Shown piece by piece: positions 34,285-45,596 of a stretch of 64,000 bases of DNA (positions are counted from its first letter, which is position 1; every line of letters starts with the position of its first letter). The stretch is from Taxillus chinensis (taxonomy: Eukaryota; Streptophyta; Magnoliopsida; Santalales; Loranthaceae): contig CM042084.1 of NCBI GenBank assembly GCA_023512835.1, positions 56,474,793 through 56,538,792 of the forward strand. Reading direction: 5' to 3'. The position numbers were made by a program, and so were the translations under genes. Below the pieces are notes generated by a model. That model did no database searches. It saw only the letters and a list, made by a program, of their open reading frames with translations, and had not been told where the DNA came from.

Positions 34285-34661
34285 CGGTTGTGGCTGTGAT
34301 ATTTGATTGCGGTGAGATATGAGATTGTATGAGTGCGCAATCCTGGAGAGAGGCTGCTACCCACCTGGGTACAAAGGAACTTTTATCTGACTTTTTTTTA
34401 TTTGATATGCATGTATGCATGGAATGTATATGCGGAGGGTTAGAAAAACAAATAACTTTATTGCAAACAAAACACATAATACAAACACTCAATACAAACA
34501 TACAATGCTGAAATGCCATGGAAAATGAAAGCTATCACTACATGATCTTAAGGCATTCTCTCAATTATCTCCTAAGTAGCACGGCGCCTCTTCCTCTGGG
34601 GTGGTCGCTCACCTGCTTCCTCCCTCTATTTTAATATGGTCTCGATCTATTTTTCCCTCAG
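34285..34661 (-). other. Spacer between Tat ORF1 and gag
   Basis: Short non-coding gap on the minus strand with several stops. A leader or intron-containing junction between ORF1 and gag would lie here; no splice sites were assigned. Confidence 0.45.
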
Positions 34662-35710
34662 CTACAGTCTTTGAAGAGCTCCTTCTAGAGATGCTTCTAG
34701 CCTCTGGATCTGCTGCCTTAAAGTCTGATTCTCCTGGAGGATAGCCTTCATGTCTGAAGTTAGTTGTGGCTTGTGTTGTGCCCTCCAAGATATGTATGCG
34801 GGATAGACACCAGGTTTTGAACTGTTGGGTTGGATCTTGTGTGGTGTGGACCATGCCTGATACATCTGTGTGAGGAAACTCCCAACGGATGCATTTGTAT
34901 GGTGTTGGCGACTGGGCAGTGGAATGTTAAACGTGTAGCAGTGTTTAGTGAGTTGTTCCTTGTGGTGGTGTTTATGCTGTGACTACTTGTGAAGTATGTG
35001 TTAGGTGAGGAGGAGACGTGGGAGCGTGGGTCCATGAACCGTGAGCAACACCCAGAGTTGTTCGAGGACGAACAATCTTAAGAGTGGGAGGTGGCTATTG
35101 GCCAAGGGATAGTGATGTGTTTTCCTGTATTAGTTGTGTATGAATTAGTGTATTTGTATTGTCTTTTAGACATGTGTTCATATTTGTGATGTGTTTTGAG
35201 ATGTGTATTTGTGACATGCGGATATGTGTTATATGCATTAGTGTGATGCATGTGGTTATGGATTATGGTGGTACCTTGTTATGTGCCGTTATGTGCTATG
35301 CGCGGTGTATGACCCATTTGGGTGTTGTGGCTCGCCGTGTGGCGAATGGGTAGCTTGGGTTTGTTTTCCTTGTATGTTGTTTCTTTTCGAGGACGAAAAG
35401 TCTTAAGGGGGAGAGGATGTAATGACCTCTGTTTGTGGTATGTACGAAGTTAACCACATATGCCTTGTGAGTGGAAATTGTTGGGTTTTAGGGAGTTTCC
35501 TTCCCACACACTTTAGCTAAAACACCTTGGATGTTGGTGCACAAGTTTGAGGCAAGAGATGAGCCCAAGAGGGGACTTTTGGGAGGTACACATGACAAGT
35601 GATAACGTGCATTTATGCCTAGGAAGATGCTATGCATATATAGGCACTTTTAGGCTGTTTTGTCAGGTTTTGCAGATTTATTTTGACCTAGTAGATGGGC
35701 TCAGATGAAT

Positions 35711-35923
35711 TGGCGTGCAGACCAAAGGATTCTTAGAATGATGTCTTCTATCTACCACAGAAGTTTCAGGCCAAACGGACGTGCACGCGAATTGGACCCA
35801 TTTGGCGTGCAAGGTTTTTATTGCATGGATGCCTTTTACATGATGCAAGGAGGCTTGGGGTAAAGTTTGAGTGCAATTGGAGCTGCACGCCAATTGGGGA
35901 ATTGGCGTTCAAATTGGCGTGCA
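35711..35923. promoter_or_regulatory. Cluster of TTGGCGTGCA motifs in both orientations
   Basis: AATTGGCGTGCA-type motifs occur at about 35711, 35785 (reverse), 35808, 35884 (reverse) and 35911. TGCACGCCAATT (35884-35895) and AATTGGCGTTCA (35900-35911) form an inverted pair with one mismatch around GGGG. The other LTR has the same cluster near 42207-42419. Position about 200-400 bases upstream of the TATA box suits an enhancer; the binding factor is unknown. Confidence 0.6.
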
Positions 35924-36037
35924 GACTTATTTTTGCATGGTTACCTTAGTTTTGTTATTCTAATCATCTTTTCCCAAAGGACCATGTTGGAATTGTGGAT
36001 ATTTTGGTGTGTATGGATGAAGGTCATAGCTTGTTCC

Positions 36038-36115
36038 ATCAAAAGTACGTCGTTTTGATGCTGGGATTCACTTAATCAAAACTACGTCGTTTTGATGTTG
36101 TGTTGTCTATATAAG
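36038..36115 (+). promoter_or_regulatory. LARD LTR core promoter: paired ACGT palindromes and TATA box
   Basis: Two 22-base near-palindromes (36038-36059 and 36075-36096), arms ATCAAAA(C/G) and GTTTTGAT around TACGTC, 37 bases apart, then TATATAAG at 36108-36115. The other LTR repeats this at 42538-42559, 42575-42596 and 42608-42615. ACGT cores are the usual target of plant bZIP factors, so regulation by such a factor is an inference. Confidence 0.65.
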
Positions 36116-36165
36116 GAGGAGAAGCCCCTTTATTTTAGGTTTAGGGTTTGTTGCTCCACCAGCCG

Positions 36166-36170
<5 letters not shown>

Positions 36171-36200
<30 letters not shown>

Positions 36201-36229
36201 AAGAGAGAGGAGGGGGGGGGGGGGGGGGA
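36171..36229. repeat. (GA)n and poly-G microsatellite in the LARD 5' LTR
   Basis: A GA run is followed by a purine patch and a run of about 18 G. In the 3' LTR (42671-42709) the same site has only a longer GA run and no G-run, so this is a fast-changing site just downstream of the predicted transcription start. Confidence 0.9.
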
Positions 36230-36341
36230 AGGAGAGCTCCTGGTTGTTGCCGGGCGTCTTGCGTGGGTGATCGGTGTCTCGTGGGCGGGCGACGTTCGGC
36301 GTGAGAACAGAATATTGCTGTGTTGTTGCATTTTACTTGAG

Positions 36342-37137
36342 GTAGGGGTTTTGTTCTTCCTAAATCCTCCTCTGTTTTAGGGTTCTAGGGTATAATATGG
36401 ATTATATCTGTTTATATATATATGTAATCTATATAGGTGTGATCTCCTATATGGATGTTTGTCTTCAATGGCATTTTGGTGTGATTCTGTTATTGGGTGG
36501 TCAGTGCATGTTACATGTTCGTTGAAATGCCTGTGTGAATATTGCTGTGTGTATATGCCTAGTACATATTTGATAATATGACTGTGTGGCTGGACTTGTG
36601 ATTTGGTGTATGTATGCATGTTGGGTGTTTGTTCTATTGCCTAAATGGCTGGGTTTGTGCACTTGTGAATGGGTGCACACCAAGTGTTTGGTTTTATGCT
36701 TGAGTGACCGTGGTGTAAGTTGTGTGCATGATGTGGTATCCGGCCTGAAGAGGCGGTTAAATTACTTTGCCTGAGAGGCGGTTAAACCAAAGAGGCTTAT
36801 GCCTGAAGAGGCGGTTAAATTACTTTGCCTGAGAGGCGGTTAAATCAGTGGCCTGAAGAGGCGGTTAAATTACTTGCTTGAGATGTGGATATGTTAGCCC
36901 GTGTGGCTAAGCCTGAGTGGCTGTGGATATGTTAGCCTATATGGCTAAGCCTGTATGGCTGTGGATATGTGTATGTCGTGTGATTGTGGAATACAACCTG
37001 TTTATATCTTATTGTCACTAAACTGCACCTGTACACACCCTCATGTAGACGCTAGGAGCATGGGATGGGTTGGGGAGACATGATCCCTACTGAGCTGTGG
37101 TTGCTCACCCCTCCCTCTATGTTGTGTTTTCTTTCAG
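36342..37137 (+). other. Predicted leader intron within the LARD LTR
   Basis: Donor TTGAG|GTAGGGG (GT at 36342-36343) lies about 230 bases after the TATA box. The acceptor is preceded by GCTCACCCCTCCCTC and TTTTCTTTCAG (AG 36-37 at 37136-37137). The 3' LTR keeps the donor but lost 49 bases around the acceptor (near 43560). Intron call rests on the same layout in three other LTRs of this window. Confidence 0.55.
36745..36970. repeat. AGAGGCGGTTAAA and GGCTGTGGATATG repeats in the LARD LTR
   Basis: Five copies of GCCTGA(A)GAGGCGGTTAAA spaced by AT(T)ACTTT at 36745-36865, then a duplicated GGCTGTGGATATG / GGCTAAGCCTG block. The other LTR has the same at 43222-43440 with one spacer changed. Confidence 0.8.
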
Positions 37138-37439
37138 GAACATACAGGCGTTAGGTGGGACCCCAAGGTGGAAGACCTTATTTACTTTACTGTCTATCAT
37201 TTATGTTATTTTGTGGGAATTGATGTAACCCCAGTGGGGATGGATTGAAAAGAGGATTTTGTTGTAATAAAGACTGGTTTGGATTGTGGATTTCTTTAAT
37301 GAACATTACTTTCTTGAATGTGTTGTGGATGTTTAAAATGTTATATTCATGGTTTGTATCCTAACCCCTTTGCCCTCTGTGTGGGTAAAAAGGGGAGTCA
37401 CGTACCGGTTTCCTCGGGTTGGAAATCCGGGGCGTGACA

Positions 37440-40400
37440 ATATGGTATCAGAGCATGGTCTAGTTGGCCTAGGGTAGTGGGTGGATCTGGTTGTCTTGAG
37501 TCCTTTGGAGGAACCTGGAGGGACGTGCCTGATCAACACGGTCCTCTTTGAGCCTCTAAGGTATACTCGGGGTAGTCCAGACCTGAGGCAGGATTTGCAT
37601 GCATTCGCATTAGGGCACTAGTTGCATTTGTTGTCTTTGTGTGATTGTGTGGGTAACCGAGATAAAGCATGTGAGAGAAAATATGAAGAACATGTTTTAA
37701 TCTGTGCAACTCTGATTAACTCTGATTTTATGACAACTTGAGCTGTGTGCTTGTGGAATTGCTGCTTGTGCAATGTGGTTTAATGAGGACTGAAATGTGT
37801 GCAGTGTGTGTAATTGCATGGATAAAAGGTTTGAACGTGATAAAGTTTCAATTGTGCAACTCTGAAGTTTTGTGATGATTTGAGCATGGAAGCATGGAAA
37901 AGAATTTGTGGTATTGCAACTGAGTGCTTGTGAACTTGAAGCTTGTGAAATGTGAACGAACGGAAAATAAAATAAAATAAAATACAATAATGTTGGTGTT
38001 TTGTGAATGATTGAGTATGTGCCTTTGTATGGTATTGTGTGGAGGAAGCGATGTTGTGTTCAAAACGATGAGATGTCCACTTAAGTATAGATTATATGTG
38101 CAATGTAAAGGTGTGAACTTGTATAGTCTATGATGTGCATCCATGAATTTGTGTGGTGATAATGCATGTTTTGAGGTTAGTTATAGCTCAGAATGCCTAG
38201 TCGGTAACGGTATTGAGATTGTTGAGTGATAACCTGGAGCGCTGCCTTTTCGTGGAGCCAATGTCTCCGAGAATTGTGACCTGTACGACTATTGAGGTAG
38301 CAGAGAAGCCCGCCCCTCGGGCTGGGCAAGTGGGTGAGCTGCAGAATGTAAGTAATGATCTAATCATGGCAGAGGTTGGCATCTTAAGCTTGATAATTCA
38401 AGAGTTGAAGGATGAGATTCGACAACTGATTAAGAGCGAGGTACGTCGAGAGCTATCAACCCACATCATCGGGGGGAGCTTGGGTGAAGATTAATTGAAG
38501 CATAGTTGTCCTAATTACTAGAAAAGGGCTCAAGAGGTAGAGACCAGTTTCCCAAAGGGGTTATTCTTGCAGTAGACAACCGGGACATTAGAAAAGAGTA
38601 TGGCAGGAAGAAGTACTAGTGTCGCATCTGTGGAAAAGTAGGACATCTCCAGATAACCTGTTTTGGTAAAGCAAGTCATGGTGCTAGAGGACTGGCTCAA
38701 CGAGCTAGGGATAAAGCAAAATTCAAGTGAGGCTAGGAGGAGAGCATGGCAGAACTTTCCTTAGTCAAGGGTACGATTTTGATTCTTGCGTGTTAAGATT
38801 TCTGTTTATTGGTGGTATCATATTCCTTTAACGATAGTGATCGGTTGAGTCTCGTGCTGGATTAGGTGAGGATGGGTGAACCTTTGATTGCTGAGTTTCT
38901 AGCAATTTAATTAAGACACTTGTGATAGAGGGGTACTCTCGCTGGGTGGGCTCTTGAGCCACTGTTTTATGTTAGGTGAGGCTTAGAAGGTCGTTTGAGT
39001 TACCATTTTAGATGGACATAGTTGGGGACCTACTAGAGAATAAATGAGTAAAATAAATAAAAATATATATATGACACCAAAAGACTAATAAATTACTAAT
39101 GGTTATAAATAGTTGTTGGGAAGAGTTGGTGGTTTTAGTGTGGTCTAAAGTGTTAATTGTATCTTTGTGTGAGGAAAGTAATAAATGTTACTGTGTTACC
39201 CCTAATACTCTGGCGTAGGTGAGATTACCTCTGGCCTAGCTAGCCTAGGAAGCTGGAGGCATGAGTTAGTGGCTTGTGGGTAGTGTGTGACCCCGCTTTG
39301 GCAACCTTGAGTAATAGAAATGTGTTTTCATGTGAGTAGAGGTTTCTGTAGATGTGCTACCTAAGAAGGATGTTCTTTTGGTAACCTTTCCAAGTGTCAA
39401 GGTTGAGGGAGGAAATTGCCACTAGTATAACCCACTCCTCGAGTCATTGAGATCTAAATTGATTGGCGAGAGTGGTATGTGGTTTTAAGGTTCTTATGGG
39501 TGTCCTGTGGAGATGGCTGCAAATTCTTGGGTGGCCAAACATTGACCACGTGTCATGCTGGTGGTGTGTGAAAGACCTTGGGTAATGTTCATAGGATATG
39601 TGGTGAAATGGGTTTGCGTATGTATAAAAATGTGATGAGTTATGGAACTAGGTTACGAGTGAGTTTATAGGATCGTGCCTAGTGAATCCAATCAGTGCAA
39701 GTAGGCAAGTGAGTGAGATTGGGCAGGCCTTGTTTGGGTTTTTCCTCATAATTGGGAGACATCTTCCGAGGGGTTGAGGATTTACTCCTGGTGGTAGGAC
39801 CATTCCATTGATCCATGTCGTGTGGGCAATGGGCTTAAAAGAGGCAAGGAGGTGAGAGGCTAGTATGTCCTCCCTTACATGTGTTCTACACAGTAGTTTG
39901 TTTCGTGTGTTGTGGTTGCTTAGTTTTGTTGTGTGTGTTGCATATGTGCTAAAGGGGTATAGCAAAGTTCTTATGTGTGGGCCTCGTGGCAGACATATGC
40001 AGAGGAGTAGGAGGTGATGCATGCGCATATCATGTGCAGTGTGGGATGAAGAGGGGTGTTATGTGTAATGTTGATGTTATTCCTTGTCACATGTGATGAC
40101 ATGCTAAGTTAAAGTGTGAAAGTATTGATGAGTTGTGATTCACAGAATGGAGTCAGATGTGAGTTTTTGCTTGTAAGGGGTATTAGTGCTACTCCTTTGG
40201 GGGGGATTTGTGTCCTGCGGCTATTATGGGGTCTTCATGCTACATATGTTCTTCTTGAAAGTCTTTCGTGTGCGTTTTTATGCGGTAAGTGAGATGGTCC
40301 ACACCATCAAGGTGTTGGTGTGTTTGGGAGCTACGTGAATGTCCCGAATCAGGAGTTTGCATGTCTTGTTTCCTGTGCCTACCCGGAGGAATTGCAGTGA

Positions 40401-41364
40401 CCATATTAAGCTGCAGCTAGAGCCTGAGTATTTCTTGCTCCATTTGAGTGTTTTGTTGGTGTGTTGAGATAGAACGTAATAGTTGATATAGCGGAGTTAG
40501 TGGGCCATGAGGTGGAGTATGTCCTGGAGGCTAAGGATTCCCTTGTGACCTGTGAATAGTGACACAGAGGATTCCGTTGTTGTCATGTTGCAGGTAGGAG
40601 AGTTTTCCAGGGTGGAGAGAACTATGTTGTTAGTACACCTACACATCGTCAAAGGATTCCTATCGCGTGGTGTGTCTGCCGACTTGGTAAGGCATTATCT
40701 CTTGGGCTGTACGGTAAGCCTCAGTTGTGAAGGCCGTGTGGGACCTTGGTGGATCTCTATTTGACCGTGATCAAGGAGGTCGATTCTCAGAGTCGGTGAC
40801 TAGTGTTAGCTCGATAGTGGGTTTTGGTCTTACCATGGTTGTGTGTGTGGTGCTGCATTTACTGTTTTGAGTTCATCCTTGGACTCCGTTGGGCGCCAGG
40901 TTGATTGCGACCGAATGGTTGAAGGCACAGTCCATTCTCGTGTTGTTGTGTCTGGGTTTGTACTTCGTTCTGCGTCACCATGGGCGTTGGTTGGGTTTCA
41001 ATGTTCCTTGCTTGAGTGAGGTGGTTTTCGCAGTGATGATGGTGCTGCTGAGGTGACCTCCCTGTGTGGGAATGTGATTGTGGTTTGCATAATGCTATCC
41101 TATTTGTTTGTGTTTCATTGTGACCTCATTGTGCTTGCTGTTAGGGCGAGGTCTACCTATGGGCTGAGGCTGAGTTGACTTTAAATCCCAATTGGTGGGT
41201 CATTGTTGGGTATTTTACGTTGTGGAGTGTTGGTCCCATTGTGCCGCGAGTTGGCATCTCCAACATTTGTGGTCATGACTGCATTATGTGTTGCTTTGAT
41301 CTTTTCGTGTTGTTTACTATTTGGTTTCCCTTTTCGGGGACGAAAAGTCCAAAGGTGGGACGGT
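37440..41364 (+). other. LARD internal region with PBS and gag remnant
   Basis: PBS TGGTATCAGAGCATGG at 37443-37458. An open frame at 38213-38494 (EVAEKPAPRAGQVGELQNVS, then a helix-rich LIIQELKDEIRQLIKSEVRR) is followed near 38617-38670 by a CCHC knuckle, CRICGKVGHLQITCF, in a broken frame; together they resemble the end of a gypsy gag. The remaining 2.7 kb is GT-rich on the plus strand with no recognisable protein in any frame. Confidence 0.7.
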
Positions 41365-42667
41365 TGTGAGGAAACTCCCAACGGATGCGTTTCTATGGTG
41401 TTGGCGACTGGGCAGTGGAACGTTAAACGTGTAGCAGTGTTTAGTGAGTTGTTCCTTGTGGTGGTGTTTATGCTGTGACTACTTGTGAAGTATGTGTTAG
41501 GTGAGGAGGAGACGTGGGAGCGTGGGTCCATGAACCGTGAGCAACACCCAGAGTTGTTCGAGGACGAACAATCTTAAGAGTGGGAGGTGGCTATTGGCCA
41601 AGGGATAGTGATGTGTTTTCTTGTATTAGTTGTGTATGAATTAGTGTATTTGTATTGTCTTTTAGACATGTGTTCATATTTGTGATGTGTTTTGAGATGT
41701 GTATTTGTGACATGCGGATATGTGTTATATGCATTATTGTGATGCATGTGGTTATGGATTATGGTGGTACCTTGTTATATGCTGTTATGTGCTGTGCGCG
41801 GTGTATGACCCATTTGGGTGTTGTGGCTCGCCGTGTGGCAAATGGGTAGCTTGTGTTTGTTTTCCTTGTATGTTGTTTCTTTTCGAGGACAAAAAGTCTT
41901 AAGGGGGAGAGGATGTAATGACCCGTGTTTGTGGTATGTACGAAGTTAACCACAGATGCCTTGTGAGTGGAAATCGTTGGGTTTTAGGGAGTTTCCTTCC
42001 CACACACTTTAGCTAAAACACCTTGGATGTTGGTGCACAAGTTTGAGGCAAGAGATGAGCCCAAGAGGGGACTTTTGGGAGGTACACGTGACAAGTGATA
42101 ACGTGCATTTATGCCTAGGAAGATGCGATGCATATATAGGCGCTTTTAGGCTATTTTGTCAGGTTTTGGAGATTTATTTTGACCTAGTAGATGGGCTCAG
42201 ATGAATTGGCGTGCAGACCAAAGGATTCTTAGAATGATGTCTTCTAACTACCACAGAAGTTTCAGGCCAAACGGACGTGCACGCGAATTGGACCCATTTG
42301 GCGTGCAAGGTTTTTATTGCATGGATGCCTTTTACATGATGCAAGGAGGCTTGGGGTAAAGTTTGAGTGCAATTGGAGCTGCACGCCAATTGGGGAATTG
42401 GCGTTCAAATTGGCGGGCAGACTTATTTTTGCATGGTTACCTTAGTTTTGTTATTCTAATCATCTTTTCCCAAAGGACCATGTTGGAATTGTGGATATTT
42501 TGGTGTGTATGGATGTTGGAAGGTCATAGCTTGTTCCATCAAAACTACGTTGTTTTGATGCTGGGATTCACTTAATCAAAACTACGTCGTTTTGATGTTG
42601 TGTTGTCTATATAAGGAGGAGAAGCCCCTTTATTTTAGGTTTAGGGTTTGTTGCTCCACCAGCCGTC

Positions 42668-42711
<44 letters not shown>

Positions 42712-43799
42712 AGAGCTCCTGGTTGCTGCCGGGCGTCTTGCGTGGGTGATCGGTGTCTCGTGGGCGGACGGCGTTCGGCGTGGGAACAGAATATTGCTGT
42801 GTTGTTGCATTTTACTTGAGGTAGGGGTTTTGTTCTTCCTAAATCCTCCTCTGTTTTAGGGTTCTAGGGTATAATATGGATTATATCTGTTTATATATAT
42901 ATGTAATCTATATAGGTGTGATCTCCTATATGGATGTTGGTCTTCAATGGCATTTTGGTGTGATTCTGTTATTGGGTGGTCAGTGCATGTTACATGTTCG
43001 ATGAAATGCCTGTGTGAATATTGCTGTGTGTATATGCCTAGTACATATTTGATAATATGCCTGTGTGGCTGGACTTGTGATTTGGTGTATGTATGCATGT
43101 TGGGTGTTTGTTCTATTGCCTAAATGGCTGGGTTTGTGCACTTGTGAATGGGTGCACACCAAGTGTTTGGTTTTATGCTTGAGTGACCGTGGTGTAAGTT
43201 GTGTGCATGACTGTGGTATCTGGCCTGAAGAGGCGGTTAAATTACTTTGCCTGAGAGGCGGTTAAACCAGTGGCCTGAAGAGGCGGTTAAATTACTTTGC
43301 CTGAGAGGCGGTTAAATCAGTGGCCTGAAGAGGCGGTTAAATTACTTGCTTGAGATGTGGATATGTTAGCCCGTGTGGCTAAGCCTGAGTGGCTGTGGAT
43401 ATGTTAGCCTATATGGCTAAGCCTGTATGGCTGTGGATATGTGTATGTCGTGTGATTATGGAATACAACCTGTTTATATCTTATTGTCACTACACTGCAC
43501 CTGTACACACCCTCATGTAGACGCTAGGAGCATGGGATGGGTTGGGGAGACATGATCCCTAAACATACAGGCGTTAGGTGGGACCCCAAGGTGGAAGACC
43601 TTATTTACTTTACCGTCTTTCATTTATGTTATTTTGTGGGAATTGATGTAACCCCAGTGGGGATGGATTGAAAAGAGGATTTTGTTGTAATAAAGACTGG
43701 TTTGGATTGTGGATTTCTTTAATGAACATTACTTTCTTGAATGTGTTGTGGATGTTTAAAATGTTATATTCATGGTTTGTATCCTAACCCCTTTGCCCT
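41365..43799 (+). repeat. 3' LTR of the LARD-like element, right end missing
   Basis: Follows the polypurine-like tract at 41351-41363 and matches 34869-37376 nearly base for base, except the microsatellite, a 49-base loss at about 43560 (covering CTGAGCTG to TTTCAGG) and the missing last 63 bases. The junction CCCTTTGCCCT|TCTTCTG joins LTR to Tat ORF1. Confidence 0.9.
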
Positions 43800-44935
43800 T
43801 CTTCTGTGAGCATGGTTCTGCTGTAAGCGAAGTCACACTCTTCCATGCCAAATAACACGGGGATAATCTGATGACGCCCCACTTGTCTTCCCACCTGCAG
43901 TGGTGCATATGCAGTTCCTCCCTAGGGACCTAAAAGTGGAACCCAATTGTAGTCCCCGCAGCTATATGTCATGGAGACCATCGGCATCCAAGGAGCAGTC
44001 CAGGTAATCTCAGCTTCTGTGAGGTTCTCCAACTTCTTTTTCCAGCTTTCAAAGTCTTTAGGTAGGCTCCACTTGCTGAGTAGAATATCTAGTAGTGTTG
44101 TGGCTGGTACCTGATAAACAGCAGGAAAACGATGAACACTACAGGGGAAATGACCTTGCAACCAGGTAAATAGGAGAGGTAGGCACCCCATGAACTATCC
44201 CGAGCCTTTACTCCTCAGATAAGTAAGAGATCGAATGGTTTCGGCCAAGATAGCAGGAGTAGGGTCACATCCTTTGAGCACCTGCTGGACCAAATCTACA
44301 ATTGCTCCATCGATGTGGGCCGATATCCTCGGGAAAATGACTAGCCCATATATAGCTAGTGTAAGCAGTTTGTGTGCCCCTGCTTCTGTTGCAGTCTGTA
44401 TTATTTCGTTGATTGTTACCCATGGAAGATATTCTCGCCCACCATAGGTTGTGACCGCCGGTGAGTCCTATACTGGCTTTCCCATTATCTCAGCAAATGC
44501 CCTTCGACATGATCTTCTGGGCTCCGGTAGATAGATCTTCATTTTGTTTTCCATGGGGGTATCCAATAATCTTCTGTATTCTTCTATTGTAGGAACAAGA
44601 TCTATGACGTTGAAGTCAAAGCACCGCTGTCGAGGCTCCCAGAAATATATGGCTGCCCCAAGCATATCCTTATCGGCCAGTACCTCGGTCACATGGAGCA
44701 AATCCCCAAACTGTTGTATGTATATGCTTTTCCTTTCGTCTGACCACTGCCTCCATATTGTCTGTACCTCCTTAGTGTAGTCCAGCTGATCTTCTATGAT
44801 AACATGTTCTGCCTTGTGGGCTTCTCCTGGCGGAAAATCTCCAAGGCGAAGTTGAATGTCTCTAGATGCTTGGGCCACCACTGCGACAGCCTCCTTGTCC
44901 TGAGTTCCTTTTAGGAGATGACTGAAAGTTGCCAT

Positions 44936-45595
44936 GCCTATATGAATGTCATGTTATGCATGATGACAGGTTAATATGTATCAAGGCAGTTAGACAGAAT
45001 AAAGAATAAACCAGTAGTAAAAAAAAACAGCTAATATGTGCAGGGGATGACTTAAGGACTACCCTACAAAACAAAGGTTAGCATGGCATGGAATGAGCAA
45101 ACAAAATGTGGGTCAATGCCCCTGATGGGCTTCTATTGCTATACCTATCTTATTCGTTGGTTCCCAAACTTCCTCAACAGAGGGCTCCGTACACCATGGG
45201 ATTTACCGGAGGGGGATCTTAAAAGGACGTGCCTTAAAAGAACCTTAAGCTTGAGTGAGGAGTCTGAGGCCCCATTGCGGATAATGATCAACGCGCTGGG
45301 GACCGTACTGAACCTCGCTAACCTAAATTGTGCTAAACCCGGGTATAGGGTTATGCATGAATGCAACAAGAATGGAAAACAGTAAATCACAACTATCATG
45401 GTAGTTAAAGCGTATAAATAAATCACAGTTTAAAGATAAACGACAATTGTTAAAAAATAAGTAAATCACAATTTTATCTAAAAATCAACTTAGCACAACA
45501 GTTAAATATATACAACAGTACAAAAAAAACAACCTCCTACTCCTAGTTCTAGACCTAACTCTCTAAAGTGTTCATTATCCCCAGTAGAGTCGCCA
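44936..45595 (-). other. Tat leader and primer binding site
   Basis: The PBS on the minus strand starts TGGCGACTCTACTGGGGA (45578-45595), one base from the LTR end; this form is usual in Tat/Ogre elements. The leader 45130-45345 is clearly conserved with 55520-55720 of the Tat derivative, for example GGTAAATCCCATGGTGTA and TTCTTTTAAGGC, although neither side keeps a common open frame. A packaging or dimer signal is a reasonable guess. Confidence 0.75.
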
Positions 45596-45596
45596 G

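Larger units (their letters stand above)
34869..37439 (+). repeat. 5' LTR of the nested LARD-like element
   Basis: 2571 bases. In order: start TGTGAGG; two internal polypurine-like copies (about 35075-35092 and 35404-35417, the second followed by TGTAATGACC); TTGGCGTGCA motif cluster 35711-35923; two ACGT palindromes; TATATAAG; GA and G microsatellites; leader donor 36342; AGAGGCGGTTAAA repeats 36745-36860; acceptor 37137; end GGCGTGACA. Confidence 0.9.
34869..43799 (+). mobile_element. Non-autonomous gypsy LTR element (LARD-like) with gag remnant, nested in Tat ORF1
   Basis: 5' LTR 34869-37439, starting TGTGAGGAAACTCC directly after host ATCTG and ending GGGGCGTGACA. PBS TGGTATCAGAGCATGG at 37443 (three-base gap). 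Internal region 37440-41364. Polypurine-like tract AAAGGTGGGACGG at 41351-41363. 3' LTR 41365-43799, lacking its last 63 bases or so. The two LTRs are nearly identical by eye, so the insertion is young. No RT, integrase or protease motif was found between them; only gag traces remain. The right end and second target copy were lost by a deletion at a shared GCCCT. Confidence 0.9.
34662..44935 (-). pseudogene. Tat/Ogre ORF1 (DUF7745-like), split by a nested element
   Basis: Two parts: 43800-44935 (N-terminal about 375 residues, ATG at 44935, MATFSHLLKGTQDKEAVAVV) and 34662-34868 (C-terminal, MYQAWSTPHKIQPNSSKPGV, YISWRAQHKP and a coiled coil QENQTLRQQIQRLEASLEGA). Landmarks FWEPRQRCFDFNVIDLVPTI, EEYRRLLDTP, EYLPWVTINE, CGDYNWVPLLG and GGTAYAPLQVGRQVG resemble from memory the DUF7745-type protein found upstream of gag in plant Tat elements; its role is unknown. 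In-frame TAG codons at about 44465, 44190 and 43935. Taking out 34869-43794 leaves the two parts in one frame with nothing else missing. Confidence 0.82.

Noticed and set aside
35678..35893. 71-residue ORF found in both LARD LTRs
   Set aside because: Antisense within U3; identity reflects LTR duplication only.
35418..37439. LTR of the LARD element starting at TGTAATGACC with a polypurine tract before it
   Set aside because: The copy shared by both ends and the junction with Tat ORF1 begin at TGTGAGG (34869 and 41365), so the LTR is longer; the inner signal is kept as a finding.
45083..45426. ORFs of 93-100 residues in the Tat leader
   Set aside because: The leader is conserved in the second Tat element but these frames are not.
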